NCBI RefSeq assembly: GCF_964204645.1
Contig: NC_134029.1
Coordinates: 21,718,450 to 21,782,449, forward strand
Length of the DNA stretch: 64,000 bases
Direction of reading: 5' to 3'
Source of the DNA: Tubulanus polymorphus
Taxonomy: Eukaryota > Nemertea > Palaeonemertea > Tubulaniformes > Tubulanidae
The notes beneath the pieces are model-generated. The model was given only the letters and a program-made list of their open reading frames with translations, had not been told where the DNA came from and made no database searches. The translations under genes and the position numbers were made by a program. Positions 44,686 through 57,025 of the stretch are shown piece by piece; positions within the stretch are counted from its first letter, which is position 1, and each line of letters starts with the position of its first letter.

Positions 44686-47600
44686 CTAGGAAATCTGTTG
44701 GAAGTCGCTATAAGATGGAGAATGTTTAGTGTCTTTATAACAAGCCTTACACACTGGAACTGGCCTCTGTGAATAGTGCCCTGGCAATGGTATATGTCGT
44801 GCGATACATCTTGTACAAAATACATTGCCACATCTCCAACAATGGTACTGAAATAGAGCGATCAGAATTAAAAATTAATTTTCAACAGTTCCAAGTACAT
44901 TTACCAACATTAATGTGTACAAAAGATCCGAAGAAATGTAAAGATTTGTAGAGCAGCCGTGTGGAATCAGTAAAGCGTAAAGACAGTACTTAATAGGTTA
45001 TTTACCCAACGAAGTTAAAAGCTTGTACCGGGTATCGCAAAGAAACTAGTTAACCTATAAAGTACTATCTGTCTCTAAGGTTTACTGATTCAACATAAGC
45101 GTAGCTCACCTTTACAGAACCATCAAAAATAAATTCAAAATTGACTTAAGCCACAAAAGTTCTCATTACCTTTTTACTGAAACTATCAAATGGAGACGTA
45201 CAGCTACATTGTCGAACGTTTCTGAATGACTTCCAGTTGACGGCGACGGAATTGATCTCCGACATAATCTGCTCAACGGATGTATGATCGCTGCTGTTAC
45301 TGCTGAAACTCGATATCAAACACGTCGAGTTCGAATCGTCGTTCGCCGATTTCGACATTTGCGAACCGTTCTCGTCGAATCCGGATTCGCAATCGCTCAG
45401 TCGTATCGCGTTCACATTGTCTATAATCCCGTCGATTATATTATGTCCGTTTTCTAACTTGTCATCGACGGTTTTATTGTCGACGATCGTAGCACCTTGA
45501 AAAGCACTGAGGGTATACAGCGACTCCGACGACACTAGTCCTTCTAACTTTCTTTCGATTGTTTCGTCGGATTTTCCTAACACCTTACACAATCCAGTAA
45601 TTCTCTGAAAACAGTTCAAATAACCATTAGTTCCTTGAATTGAAGCATTACGTTCTTTAATTTTTCAATTTACCAAACCGAAAAGTGACAAACCTTTTCT
45701 AATAACTTGATGTGATCTTCCATTGAACTGGAATGATCTTTCAACGCGGAGACGACATCACTCACATTCTCTCTGGGATGAACCCCGCTCTCAAAACGAT
45801 TGTACATTCCTCTCCAAAACCTGCAAAATTATATAAACATTTTCTTCGAAATCCAAGAAGAAGAATACATGTACAGAACGTGTTTCCCCAAAACTAACTT
45901 ACTTGAATGTTTGTGGACTACTGTTTGGTTTAAGTACTGAGTGTGTGATTTCGCATTCTTTCTTGTACAGAGGGTTGATATAATCTCCGAGGTTTTTAGC
46001 CATGTAACCCCATAATGAGTACGTTCTTTCAGCGAGTCTACACGAATATCACACCGTTTATGTATAAAATCACTGAGATTCGAATTTGCACCGAAAGAGT
46101 CGAAGATGTTGACTTACCTGAGATCAAGCCTGTCCTTTTCACAATTACCAATGAAGGTGCCAAATTGGCAAGAGTACACATGGTCATGTATTGTAAGTAG
46201 ATATCTGTCGTTGAATTGGAATGCACACGGAAACTGCTCTTTTAACTGCCAAACACATTCGAGGAACTGAGTAAAAACCGGTGATACTTCTTTCGGATCG
46301 ACTGTCTCCAGCAGTCCACAACGATCGGTAAATTTGTGTCCGAACGAGAGCCATTCTTTTTCGATCAATATCTGAATCGAGATGGATGATATTTTTCAAG
46401 TATGGTATGGACCCTGTAATGCTATAACGATGTTATCATGTGTTCTTTAAAGTACTCGGCATACCTGAAAGCCCTGGATAGTCCGGTAATATGGATCTAA
46501 GATAAGGCTTGAAACGGAACAAGTCTGAGCTGTTCGATCCCATCCGTCCGAACAATGAACCAATACACTTATACCTCGTTCCACAGCCTGCGAATTATAT
46601 AACATTTACATCGATGAATCTTAAAAATCTTTTTCACAAACCACTTTAAACTACTTAAACTTGTCAGTTACTCGTTAAAACACCAAACGCTTTAAGATTC
46701 AAGAAGCTTTCCAATACGCTCTCCCAATACGCTCTCCCAATACGCTCTCCCAATACGCTCTCAATACGATCTCAAGCGTATTTGACTTACATCGGCTATG
46801 AAAACCGACGTGTCCATTAGTGCCTTGATGTGTTTCAGCCAGCTACTGTTCTCTAAACCAGATAGGAATGCGCTGCTCGAGGGATTCTTTAATTCGCACA
46901 CTGAAAAGTAAGTTAGCAAAAAGAGTAATGAATCGATCTCGATGGAGGGGCAATCTCTCCGGTTAAGTAGCCGGGTAGTTTCACTGCTTACCATCGACCA
47001 CCTTTTGTAGACTACTCCTCATCACGTGTATATTCTCGATACCGAGAAACTGGAATTTTATGTCCGAATAAAAGCTTTCGTTTTCGTAGCCCTTTCCCGC
47101 CGCTTTATTAGCCATCGCGTTGATCTGATAGGAGAATAGAACATTCATCATTATTCAAACGACTAAACACGCATCGATTACCCGAAAACTACCATCGTAA
47201 ATACAAGACTTATCGATCATAATTATGATAATTGATACCATCTTACCTTCGGTCGCGTATCCACAACAAACATATATCTCGACGCTTTGTTACTTTTACG
47301 AATGGCTTGTAACATTTGTTCATCTTCTACACAGCGAGCGCTGAAACCTGCTAGAGGTTGACTACATCGACATATAGCTGCCTGTAATTACAATTACATA
47401 TTTCTCATTAAATCTTTCTCGTCAATTCATAATGTGAGGCGCTGAATGAACATGATTTTTGAAATACTTACACCATTACGACTATTCAGGTACGACAGTA
47501 CCGGCAGTCGTCCACGGCTTCGGAATCTAGAACTACCGATCAGAACTGCTGTGTTTGCCAATGCTGGAACGTACAGGTGTCTCGGGTAAGTGTCACAAAT

Positions 47601-50600
47601 CTGTAAGAACAAAATCAGAAACGAAAAACCATTAGCTATGTGCATGGGCGCCCAGCAAGCCTGTAGCGTGATGAATATGTGGGTGGGTTCATTCGTTGGA
47701 ACTGAACAGGAGTCTCGGTCCACATCGGGAAAGATGTTGAAAACGTGATGCTGAACGATTCCCGACAATGAAGGTCTTAGTAAATGAACAAATCTAATAT
47801 GCCAGGTTATATTGTTATAGTTGTAAGTGTAAAGCTAATCCTAATGGATTCATTTCAATTCAAAGTCAAAAACAAAAAAAAGCGATTACACAGAAAGTTT
47901 GTAAGCATCTGCCGACGGGGACAAGCGATCAGATGGCAACTGACATGGTTTTCTAAGCTGCGGATGTAGCCCAGACGGGTGTAACGCGGATTAGTCTGTC
48001 ACTTGGGCTCAGACATTTTGTTGAATTCAATCCGCATCAACCGACTCATATCGACGCGTTCTACTTTGTAATCGTCTGTAAATACTTAACGAAAATCTGC
48101 GTTTTATTTCGTGTTCGATGAATCGAACATTCTTAATATCAGGTATTATGGTAAATGCCATCGCGCATAAATACCGTCATTGACATTTTACTTTTTCTCT
48201 TTTCCTTTCGCAGAAAACTATTAATCAAAAGCTGCAGCTAAGCCTGTCAAACGCGGGCGCTCGAATCTATATCGGCGTTAAAAAAGAATAATGGCAGGTA
48301 TAAAGACACGGCGCTGCGGGTATGGATGAAATAAACCCAGGTGGAACGATTCTCACCGCTTGCGAGTGTTTATCAAATTTCATTTCTAATGAACCGGAGA
48401 AAGTCTAATGGGACTTGTATTGAATTATATCACAGTCGGGCTGCTGCGGTTTACGCAGTCGATCAATGTCAAATAAATCCCGAAACTGTGAAATTATATT
48501 CCATTCCTGCGTTTGGCATTTTTTAACGGGTGTTTCTAATTTCCGGTTAGTCCCACAAGGATCTCTTAAGAATGGTATTTCATCATCTTTAGACAATAAA
48601 GCTACATCATTCACAGAATCTACCAACAGGATGAAGGTTGAAGAAATTCAGATGGATAAGCGCTCAAAATATGGCTCTAGCAGGTTGCATGATTATTTGA
48701 GCTTTAGATTTTCATGATCTGAGTCCTACTGGTCTTAAGTTGTTAGAACCAAAGTTGAACTAAACTTGAACTAAACAAGTCATGAAGCCTGACCATACAA
48801 GTGGCCCTAGAAAATTCTCTCCTTCATATAGCAGAAGTCGTGCGCAAGAGGAAAACGCTCATCAGAACAGAAATAAAGTTATCCAGAAACACTTTTCTGC
48901 CCTCTCAGGTAATGCGCAAAAAAAACCATCTGCAATTGATGAGCCACAGAAACGTATTAGCGGTAGTGATTTATATAACGTACAAAGTGTCAATATTTCC
49001 TGGTGCATCGCTGATGAAAAGTAATCAGAAGAGCCGCGCCAAGTGTCTCGGGTCATTAACGTAAGTCCGTATTTCATGTCCTCAGGCGCAGATTTATTGA
49101 CCTAGCATCGAATTCACATTGCGGAAAATGTTTCGATGTGAAAAAATCGAAATCATGAAATCATGAAAATGTATAGAATTTTTGCCTAAAAATGGCACAA
49201 AGGGGCTGTTCAAAAATTATATAATGCGTATGGGGATGTGCGGTGTCAAAAAGTTTGTCACAGATTGTCACAAGTGGAGGGTGTGTCTCAACATTTGTTA
49301 CTTGGAATTTCTCAGCGGAAAAATCTTGAGCAACTTTTTTAAAAGTGAAACTAGGACAGGAGTGAAGTTTGAGCATTATCTAATAACAAATACTGCAAAA
49401 CTGTAAAACATTAAACATGACATTAACATAACTCTTCAGGAATTGAAAGCTAGTTTCAAACTGGTACCGCGATAAAGATTTTAGAAAAAAATTCGGAAGG
49501 GGGATTCAAATTTGTTAATATTATACCTAACGTAATATTGTAGGGGGTGAGCCAAGGGGCATCAGAATTTCCCCAAAATGTGTTACATCATTTTTGAACA
49601 GCCCCAAAATGACCAGTATTTATGAATGGAAAAAAAGAGCGCAACAGCGAGCATCATCATACTGCGAGTAAAAACGCCTGATTAATGGAGCCAGCTTACT
49701 GCTTCGTGATGCAGCTCGTATATGAACGCTTTCCATAAATCCTGCACAGATTGTTCGTACACTTTTAATCAAAAATACAGTGTCCACTATCCAGGCCATC
49801 AACTTCATCTTCCTCTCTTACATCATCTACAGCTCTGGCCGACGACGTACACTTTACGTTGATCAGTTTTTTGTTATCGCAGTCACGCGCCCGAATACTA
49901 ATCGAGGCTATTTTCGGCGGAATAAAGTTCACGACCCCGGTCGGCCGGGTATCATCGGTTATTTCTACAAATACACCTGCGACGGAAGATGAAATATAAG
50001 ACTAGTAATGTAAAATCTTATCTCTCTAATACGGTAATCGCCGAGTTCATCGCGCTCAGGAAATGTTTCCATATCGACGACATCGATCCGACAAAACACC
50101 CGCAGCAAATAATTTTTCACTGAACAAAATTATCAACAGTTATTGCAGTTCGATTGATGATAATTCATTATCAGCCAAAGGCGTATTATAAGCAATCTTC
50201 GCGGAGTTTGAATTCATAAGCCCAGAGTTCATGGTATAACGATCTAGGTTTCTAGTGTTGCCAAAAGCTTTCATCCAAGATGTTTATCGAAATAGGCAGT
50301 GTTTGAAATCGATGTTAAATGTTACGCACGCCCTTTCAGAAACTAGTACATATATACCCACTGATTAAGTACTAAACGTAAAATTATGCCCACATAGACC
50401 TTAGTATTTCATTTCTATATTCAGTTATCTGGGGCCAGTTGCACAGTCGTGACTCAAGTCCAAAAGTGGTCTTAAATCTTAAGACTGGTCTTAAATTGTT
50501 AGATTGGCTGTAGGACTAAGTTGGTCTTTGACTGGTCTTAAGTCTCAGCCATGACTATGCAACCGGCCCCAGATACGTCAATGAAAAATTCAATAGTTTG

Positions 50601-53600
50601 AAAAGATGCTGAATTATTTAAAGGAGACGTGAAGATTATCATCAATAGTCGACTGGAACACATACACATTGGCCTACACAGCTAGTAGTATGACGGGATG
50701 CTTATTCGTATAATTACTGTAATTTCTTATCACAATTTATCAGGCTAGATTCGGTAACTAGAGATGTGCAGCCAGACCGACCGTAACTACGGCGTCAGCG
50801 GAAATGATTCAATTAGAAGCAATTATAGAAATGGTCATTCATTGAAGCATTACACATGAGATTAGAGCAGAAGGATATCGGGCGCGTTATCTGCGCGTTA
50901 CGGGAAAAAAATGATGTGTTCCCGATAAATCGTAGGATTCAAGTCCCCTCGAGCAGCACGTATCGATAATCGATTAAAAATAAGAACCGACGTAGACAAA
51001 ACTGATATAAATCTTCGTACGAATCGATCGGTGAAAGCTACGAAAACTTCGAAAAATGTTTGAAAGTCGCTGCGGGTAGATTTTATCGACGACCTGTATT
51101 CGAAACGACGCGCGCACGCCCGCAAACAGGAAATTTCCCGCGCGATGTTAAACAGCCAGATTTTTGTGTTCGTCCGAATAAATCAGCTACGTTGACATCG
51201 GATACGACCGAGGGATATGGTATGTTTAAGATGCTAGTCAGGTATGATAGAAACCGTTATTCAACGATCAGGAAATTGTTTAGACAGTCGTCCGATATGT
51301 GAGTGTGTAAAACCGCATCACACGCGACGCATAAATCAATATGCGAATAGAATGCGAAATAAAAAGAAAACCGATCACAAATTGATCAACATCCAAACGC
51401 ATTCAACTACCAACTATATATATAGGCGCGCTCACACGACGAAATTTAGACCGGTCTAAATTTGGTCCAAGCGTTCACACGGGCAAAAATACCGTTCCAA
51501 ATTAGACCGGTCTAGTTTAGAACGTAGTCAAAACGCCGTGTGAACGCTCACCAAAATTTGGTCCGGTCTAAATTTGGACCGGACCAGGTAGACCGGTCTA
51601 ACTAGTTGTCGCGTGAACGCGGCTTACGTATACAGTGATCCTCTACGGACTTGAAGCTTAATTCTATCGAAGTCAACTTTCTACGGCTTCTAGAGTTCAG
51701 CTGTTTTTCTTGACATATCTCGTAAACCGGTCATTAATCGAAGGTTAGCGGTACACATCGTTGAACACAGGTCCGAGATTGCGGCGATGCTGGACACATA
51801 TCGCTCGGGATGAAATATGGTCTTTTGATTGCGCCAATTTTCCGGGCTACTTCTTCGGCGATATATCGCGACGTTTATCGATTGTGAAAACTTTCCGTTG
51901 ACGCTAACGACGACGACTTGATTAGGTTAACTGAATCTTGCAGGAGACGATAAAATAAAAATTCGAGCACCGTCAGAAAAAAATTCATAACAGGGACGGA
52001 GTTTACTAATTGACAGCGTAACAGACGGTAACATGTCACACAAATACACCGTCTGCCAATCAAACGTTTCGAGCGAGAAAACAATTCACAAATTCTTTCT
52101 CGAAGTGCGTTGTATAACACTCGATGGCTGCATATAGTTCCTTCATTATTTTCCACCAGAAAAGAGGCGTAGTTCAGATGTCAAAGCTAATATAAGGTGT
52201 AACATGTTCGTGCAGTCCGTTCAGGCTACCGAGGACTTGTAAAAATGCCGGTATTCAACTGTCTAACCAGGGAATAGTGTTAGTCACACAACACCAATGG
52301 AATTAACGTTGAAAGTATTTCACGAGGGAAATTCTATGCAATTGCGTTCGGCGAGTGTGGTTGGTCACCGAAGCCAGGCACGTCGGTAGAATTAGCTCTA
52401 TTTCGGTACTTTGAGCTAATGGTCGTGTACTATCCTCTATTGAATATGAATGAGCGATGAGCGGGCAGTGAAAATCGAATCTGAACAGAACGATCCCGAG
52501 GGGGACTACGGGTGGATAGTGCGTATCATCATATCCTAGTAGAATACATTAACCCTGATTGCACATTCTATTTGATTCTATTCTATTCTATTCTATTCTA
52601 TTTGACCAAAAATGTCGGTCCAGACCCGAGCAAAATTTTAGCACAGGTCAAATTATTCTGTGTGAATGATAATTGGTTCTGGAAGTGAATCACCTCACTT
52701 GCCACAGCATCATTTACGTGCGAAGACGCTCTCTAATAATGCACCGGCCAAATTTGACACGGGGGTCTGGTCAAGGCCAACGTGTTTCCACGCGATCACG
52801 GCTATTACCTCATAATCTTTATTGATTTGTGTTTGAACCCAGTTTCCGTCGGGTAAACCCATACGCAGGTATTCGGTCTGTAGATCGAAGAACGACCAGC
52901 CGCAATCTTTCGTCAACGACGGATCGGGGTGTGTGTAGTGATAGGCGTAAAGCTCTCCGAGACTCGCTGCAAATTAAAACAATAGAAGATACAGTAAATA
53001 TGATCAATATCAGCGTGATGTTATCGATGATATATCGACTTGATAATGATCAAGCATACAGGTAAATGTACAGGAAATTCGGCCTAGTAGATTATAAGCA
53101 TTATATGGCAGATTCAGGGTCAAAAGAAGGGTCCACTGAAGAAATTTAGGGTCTTTGTCCATCCACGCATGGCCATGATTTCATCGCTCACATACACAGT
53201 TATGTGTTTCGCGCTATTTTCTATTTGTTCAAGCTTAATCATGTTTTTCAGTCTGGAATTTTTGCAAATGGAATCTTTAGGGGACTCTGATGTCCAAGCA
53301 TAGGGGTGTCCTGATCTTCATAGACACCCCCCCTGGATCCGCATCTGATAAGCATATATACCACCGCATATTGGACCTGGCGTTGAACATACACCAGTAA
53401 TAATTTGATATACATTAAGATGCAGGTTGATTCAATACTCGTTGAACAAGAATTCAATAAAAGAGCTTCTTGTAAGAACAGTAATCTGGTAATCAGGAAT
53501 TCTATATACTGTAATTGGAATAGTAGAAGGGTTACGACAAAGAACTACCCGGGGTGGCGTGGATACTATTCAATTCTACGAATAATAATTACATTTCCGA

Positions 53601-53810
53601 TAATCCGAGGTAATTCAATACTTTTGCTTCTCGTACATACGACGTACCTGGTTGCGATAACTTCAGAAGTGACATATAGATGTCGTGGCAGTCGCGTTCG
53701 CGAGGTATAACGAACGACACCGATAGGAATGTCTTGCAGCGTATTTGAAGCGGTGATCCGGACGTCGTGATGGGAAGCTTCTCCACCGATGATATATGCA
53801 TATGAAGAAC
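44686..53810 (-). CDS. Myotubularin-related phosphatase, MTMR6/7/8 type, with C-terminal FYVE
   Basis: This enzyme family removes the 3-phosphate from PI3P and PI(3,5)P2 on endosomal membranes. Twelve in-phase exons: 53810-53648 ([34 protein letters not shown]), 52966-52809, 47600-47472, 47381-47247, 47124-46992, 46900-46791, 46587-46465, 46371-46118, 46037-45903, 45820-45694, 45604-45170, 44847-44686. The phosphatase domain includes [15 protein letters not shown] and the active loop HCSDGWDRT (Cys-x5-Arg), both key residues present. It continues [29 protein letters not shown] and [11 protein letters not shown] Ser-rich linker leads to FYVE zinc ligands: CSC, then [14 protein letters not shown] and PVCKACY. 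Stop TAG at 44688-44686. The first exon, with the start Met, was not found; the intron from 52809 to 47600 is 5.2 kb. Confidence 0.94.
46705..46775. repeat. 14-bp tandem repeat in an MTMR intron
   Basis: Four to five copies of CAATACGCTCTCC, the last ones shortened, just next to the donor of the exon ending at 46791. Confidence 0.85.
49202..49606. mobile_element. MITE with GGGGCTGTTCAAAAAT ends
   Basis: Left end GGGGCTGTTCAAAAATTATA and right end ATTTTTGAACAGCCCC are inverse over at least 16 bp and bracket 405 bp. The subterminal TAATGCGTATGGGG resembles that of the element at 691-845. AAA on both sides may be a short target duplication. No transposase. Confidence 0.75.
50429..50572. mobile_element. 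144-bp MITE, GGGGCC(A/G)GTTGCA family
   Basis: CTGGGGCCAGTTGCACAGTC on the left is inverse to GACTATGCAACCGGCCCCAG on the right with few mismatches. The centre repeats GGTCTTAA and its inverse, so most of the element folds back on itself. Same family as 5712-5852. Confidence 0.8.
51426..51623. mobile_element. 198-bp GC-rich foldback MITE
   Basis: GCGCGCTCACACGAC on the left and GTCGCGTGAACGCGGC on the right form inverted ends. The body has several GGTCTAAATTTGG and AGACCGGTCTA palindromes. It lies in the large MTMR intron. Confidence 0.75.
52568..52604. repeat. (TATTC)n microsatellite
   Basis: About six copies of TATTC inside the large MTMR intron, flanked by TTTGAT and TTTGACC. Confidence 0.9.
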
Positions 53811-55179
53811 CTGAAATTAGAGAAATGTGGAGAAATGAGTTTTCGGAGATTTACAAGACCGAGGTGTTCGATACAAACATGAAAAAAGTCAGTGAAATAT
53901 ACAGTGAAATAAAGAATGTACCCCATATGAAAAAAGATCGAACCATGTTCTAATTTGATTCACAGAAATGAAGATACATTTCATTTACAATTTTCGTAAA
54001 AAGACCTTCTCATTGTTCCCAGACTTGTAATGTTCGTTTCAAGATAAGTCACGTTTTTTGCAGGCTTTTTTGAAATGGCACTGGTGAGGCAACGACATCG
54101 CGCTGTGATGGCTCTCAATTCTGGCATCCTATGGGGTTCTTTATCAGTCCTATTTACCTGTAGTTCATATAGGACAAACCATAGGACAAATCACTTCCTA
54201 AAAGCGGACCTACTTCAGATTTTGGGTGGTTCGTCGTAACCCCTCCCACGCTACAGGCCACGGAATTGTGAGAAAACAATAATGTCTACTATGTGACAGA
54301 GCTAGCGCTAAACCATCGACTGAATTGACAGACATGTCCGATAATCATACACCAGTCACGTATAACAGTATCAACAATCATACAGAATTACTCAACGCAG
54401 ATATGATACCTCTCTATTCGGCGTATTTCATGAAAATTGCCGCAAGGAAAATAATCGCGTATATCATTTCAGTCGCAGCTTTTATCTCTAAATACCGAGG
54501 AGAGAGGCTAGTACTAAATACTGAATACGTGACCCATGAAACAAAACCATGAACAGAAAACCTAATATAAGGGAGTGTGCAAGAAGTATGGATTTAGGTG
54601 ACCGGATTAGCAAATTTTCCCATGATACTACCACTTGTGTTCAAGCCATAATCACATTTTACCCCCAAACACTCTCTTGTCACTATTAGTAACGTTCACC
54701 CGATCGCTAGGTTAGTCCGTTCAAATTTGACCGGTACTCGAAACAAACCAATTTCAAATGGACTAAATCAATGCTGTACACACATTTTAAAATCTGCAGT
54801 TATCGCTGGTTTAGTTAGAAAATTTGGCCTCCCTTCATGGAATCGACGCATTAACCGATTGATCTATCAATTACAGCAGGTCGAGTTGATCACAGATACT
54901 GACAGTAATCAGTATTAATAGAAAATAATGATGATGCAGTTTAGTCAAACTTTGCGTCATCAAGTTATCAATAATACTAGTAAACGCAGTCGGTGATGAT
55001 AGTCGAGGGAAACGTATTTAGATTGATGAGGGTGACTCGCATTCAGCGAACCGGTCAATTAACCCAACTAGTGACAGTGCAGTAATACCCCTGAGAAGTC
55101 ACACACAGACCAAAGATTACAGTTCTACATCGAAGCATCGCGTTCTACAGGATTCTTCATAAATGCAGTTACACGTAAA

Positions 55180-55505
55180 CGATTTGGCCCGGGCCAAATT
55201 GGCACGGATCAGGCCCGCGTCAAATTTGGTCCGTGCCTAATCAGAGAGCGCTTTCACACGTAAACCACTCACTTGATGCTAAACAATGCTTAAGCAAACT
55301 GAAGACGTTATCAGAACCAGTTGCAATTCACACGTAATGATTAAACCCGTGCTTAACTTTGGCTATACTGTAGCCGCGATCACACAAGCATTTTCGGCCC
55401 GGGCCAAATTTGGCCCAGAACAACTGTTCACATGGGTGCCAAATGGGCCCGAGCCTGATCGGTGCCAAATGGGCCCGAGCCTGATCTTCTCCGTGTGATC
55501 GCGGC
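55180..55505. mobile_element. GC-rich foldback MITEs with GGGCCAAATTTGG bodies
   Basis: The clear unit is 55373-55505: GCCGCGATCACAC on the left is inverse to GTGTGATCGCGGC on the right, and the body repeats GGCCCGGGCCAAATTTGG and a duplicated TGCCAAATGGGCCCGAGCC. A related fragment with CAAATTTGGTCCGTGCC lies at about 55180-55260. Similar design to 51426-51623. Confidence 0.7.
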
Positions 55506-56258
55506 TTGTAAGACTGCCAGACCGGGCACCAAATCTTTAGTTTGTAGGTACCGGTAAGATTAGATTCTTCTGGCTGATAGCCGATGATCATAGAAACCAG
55601 GGAGGTAGATCTCCCTGTAGAAACGAACCATCGATTGACTACGCAGCCGACTCCTCCCCAACCCTATAACATTATTGCAATTAGTCTGATGAAAAAATTC
55701 CGGCATATGATATCAACTTTGCGTTCGGGAGCCGAAAATTCTTCACCACAGCAATAACTACAGTAGTATCGTATATCACTCATCGGGTGCTGCAATAATT
55801 TCCGAGCCTTCAGGGGCAACAAGAGACGAAGTTCAATACGCAATATCAAAAAGTCAGATAAGACGATGTATAATGTTAGCTTACATCTATACGCTCCGCT
55901 CCGGGACAAACCATCGATGATTAGGAAATCTGCTTATCTTCGCGGCAAAAGCAATCATAACTAACTTCAATGATACTCACTCGCCGCGAGTGCGATATAT
56001 CGATTCGATATCCCGAATTTATACCCCGTTCCCCGTCGGCGGAAAAATTCGTTTCGATAGGGGCCGCCGAGGACGGTGTAATACGAACGAGAATGGTCAC
56101 TTATAGCGAAGAGGCTCTCGGCCGAGTGGTTATTACCTCCGGTCGCGACGATATGTGAAATGCAAATGAACTACTTTAGCGAATAGAAGGATGAGGACGG
56201 AGGGTTCGCGAGTTGACCAGTCGAGGAACACTCGACCAAATGTATCGATAAAGAGCAA

Positions 56259-56293
56259 TGATGATGAAGATGACGATGACGATGATGATGATC
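56259..56293. repeat. (GAT)n-type trinucleotide repeat
   Basis: A run of GATGAT/GACGAT triplets. The Ser-run and Asp-run open frames on the two strands are products of this repeat. Confidence 0.85.
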
Positions 56294-56737
56294 GCCTCGA
56301 GGAGACTGATAGCTGTCGACATAAAACAATATCAACAGCGAAGTTATTTCCTATAAGAATCAGATGCAGTCCAGTGAGTGTCTCGTAGGGATAAATTGCG
56401 TTCCATTTCAAGTGGTGGCAACGACACACCGATGTAATCGACATTCTGTGAAAGCAACAATGATAAATTATGTATTCGCGTCCGTACATTCGAGGAGAAT
56501 GAGTCGAAAGAAACTTGATAGACCTTTATTTTTTTTGTCCGATAGACATTCAGGAATTCGGTGAGCGATTCAGCATTATTAAAGATGGCCGCTAGAATAA
56601 CGTAGTTGTAAAAAGCATGATTGACTCTATTAGCTTTACTGCTCGTCTTGGTCATAGTTATGCTCATAGCTCTCCCATTATCAAAGTTTATCTGGATAAC
56701 GCTATATCATTACCATCATTGCCACCACCGTAATTAA

Positions 56738-57025
56738 CCCTTTCAGTGCTGACTAATCAATCCCCTATAGTGCTGGAGATAATTTGAAAATTTTAAAAAA
56801 TTCCACTCTAGTGTGTTGAATAACGGGAATACCACTATAGTGCGTCTACACCGCGGCGCGGTGTATTGTTAGTTACTAGTATTTCACTATGTTTGACAGG
56901 TGCTGCCATCTTTCAATAGAGATAAAAACTAATTACTAATTACATCAATACACTGCAGTGCGGTGTACTAGCAAAATACATCACCGATTCATACACCGCA
57001 CTGCGGTGTAGACGCACTGAAAGGG
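56738..57025. mobile_element. piggyBac-like MITE, copy 1
   Basis: TTAA at 56734-56737 and 57026-57029 flanks an element beginning CCCTTTCAGTGC and ending GCACTGAAAGGG. TTAA duplication and CCCTTT ends are hallmarks of piggyBac. Inside are palindromes CACCGCGGCGCGGTG and CACCGCACTGCGGTG. 288 bp, no transposase. Confidence 0.88.

Larger units (their letters stand above)
47601..52808. other. Large MTMR intron
   Basis: The flanking exons join in phase and in family order (KDYE then [12 protein letters not shown]), so no coding exon of this gene is missing here. Contents seen: three MITEs (49202, 50429, 51426), a pentanucleotide repeat near 52570, and otherwise no recognised gene on either strand. 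Confidence 0.75.

Noticed and set aside
45146-45169. Read-through of the MTMR exon as a separate gene end (VMRTFVA)
   Set aside because: A GTAATG donor at 45169 joins in phase to the FYVE exon, which explains the sequence better.
52829-53065. Plus-strand frame opposite the MTMR exon at 52966-52809
   Set aside because: It is the antisense shadow of a well-supported exon.
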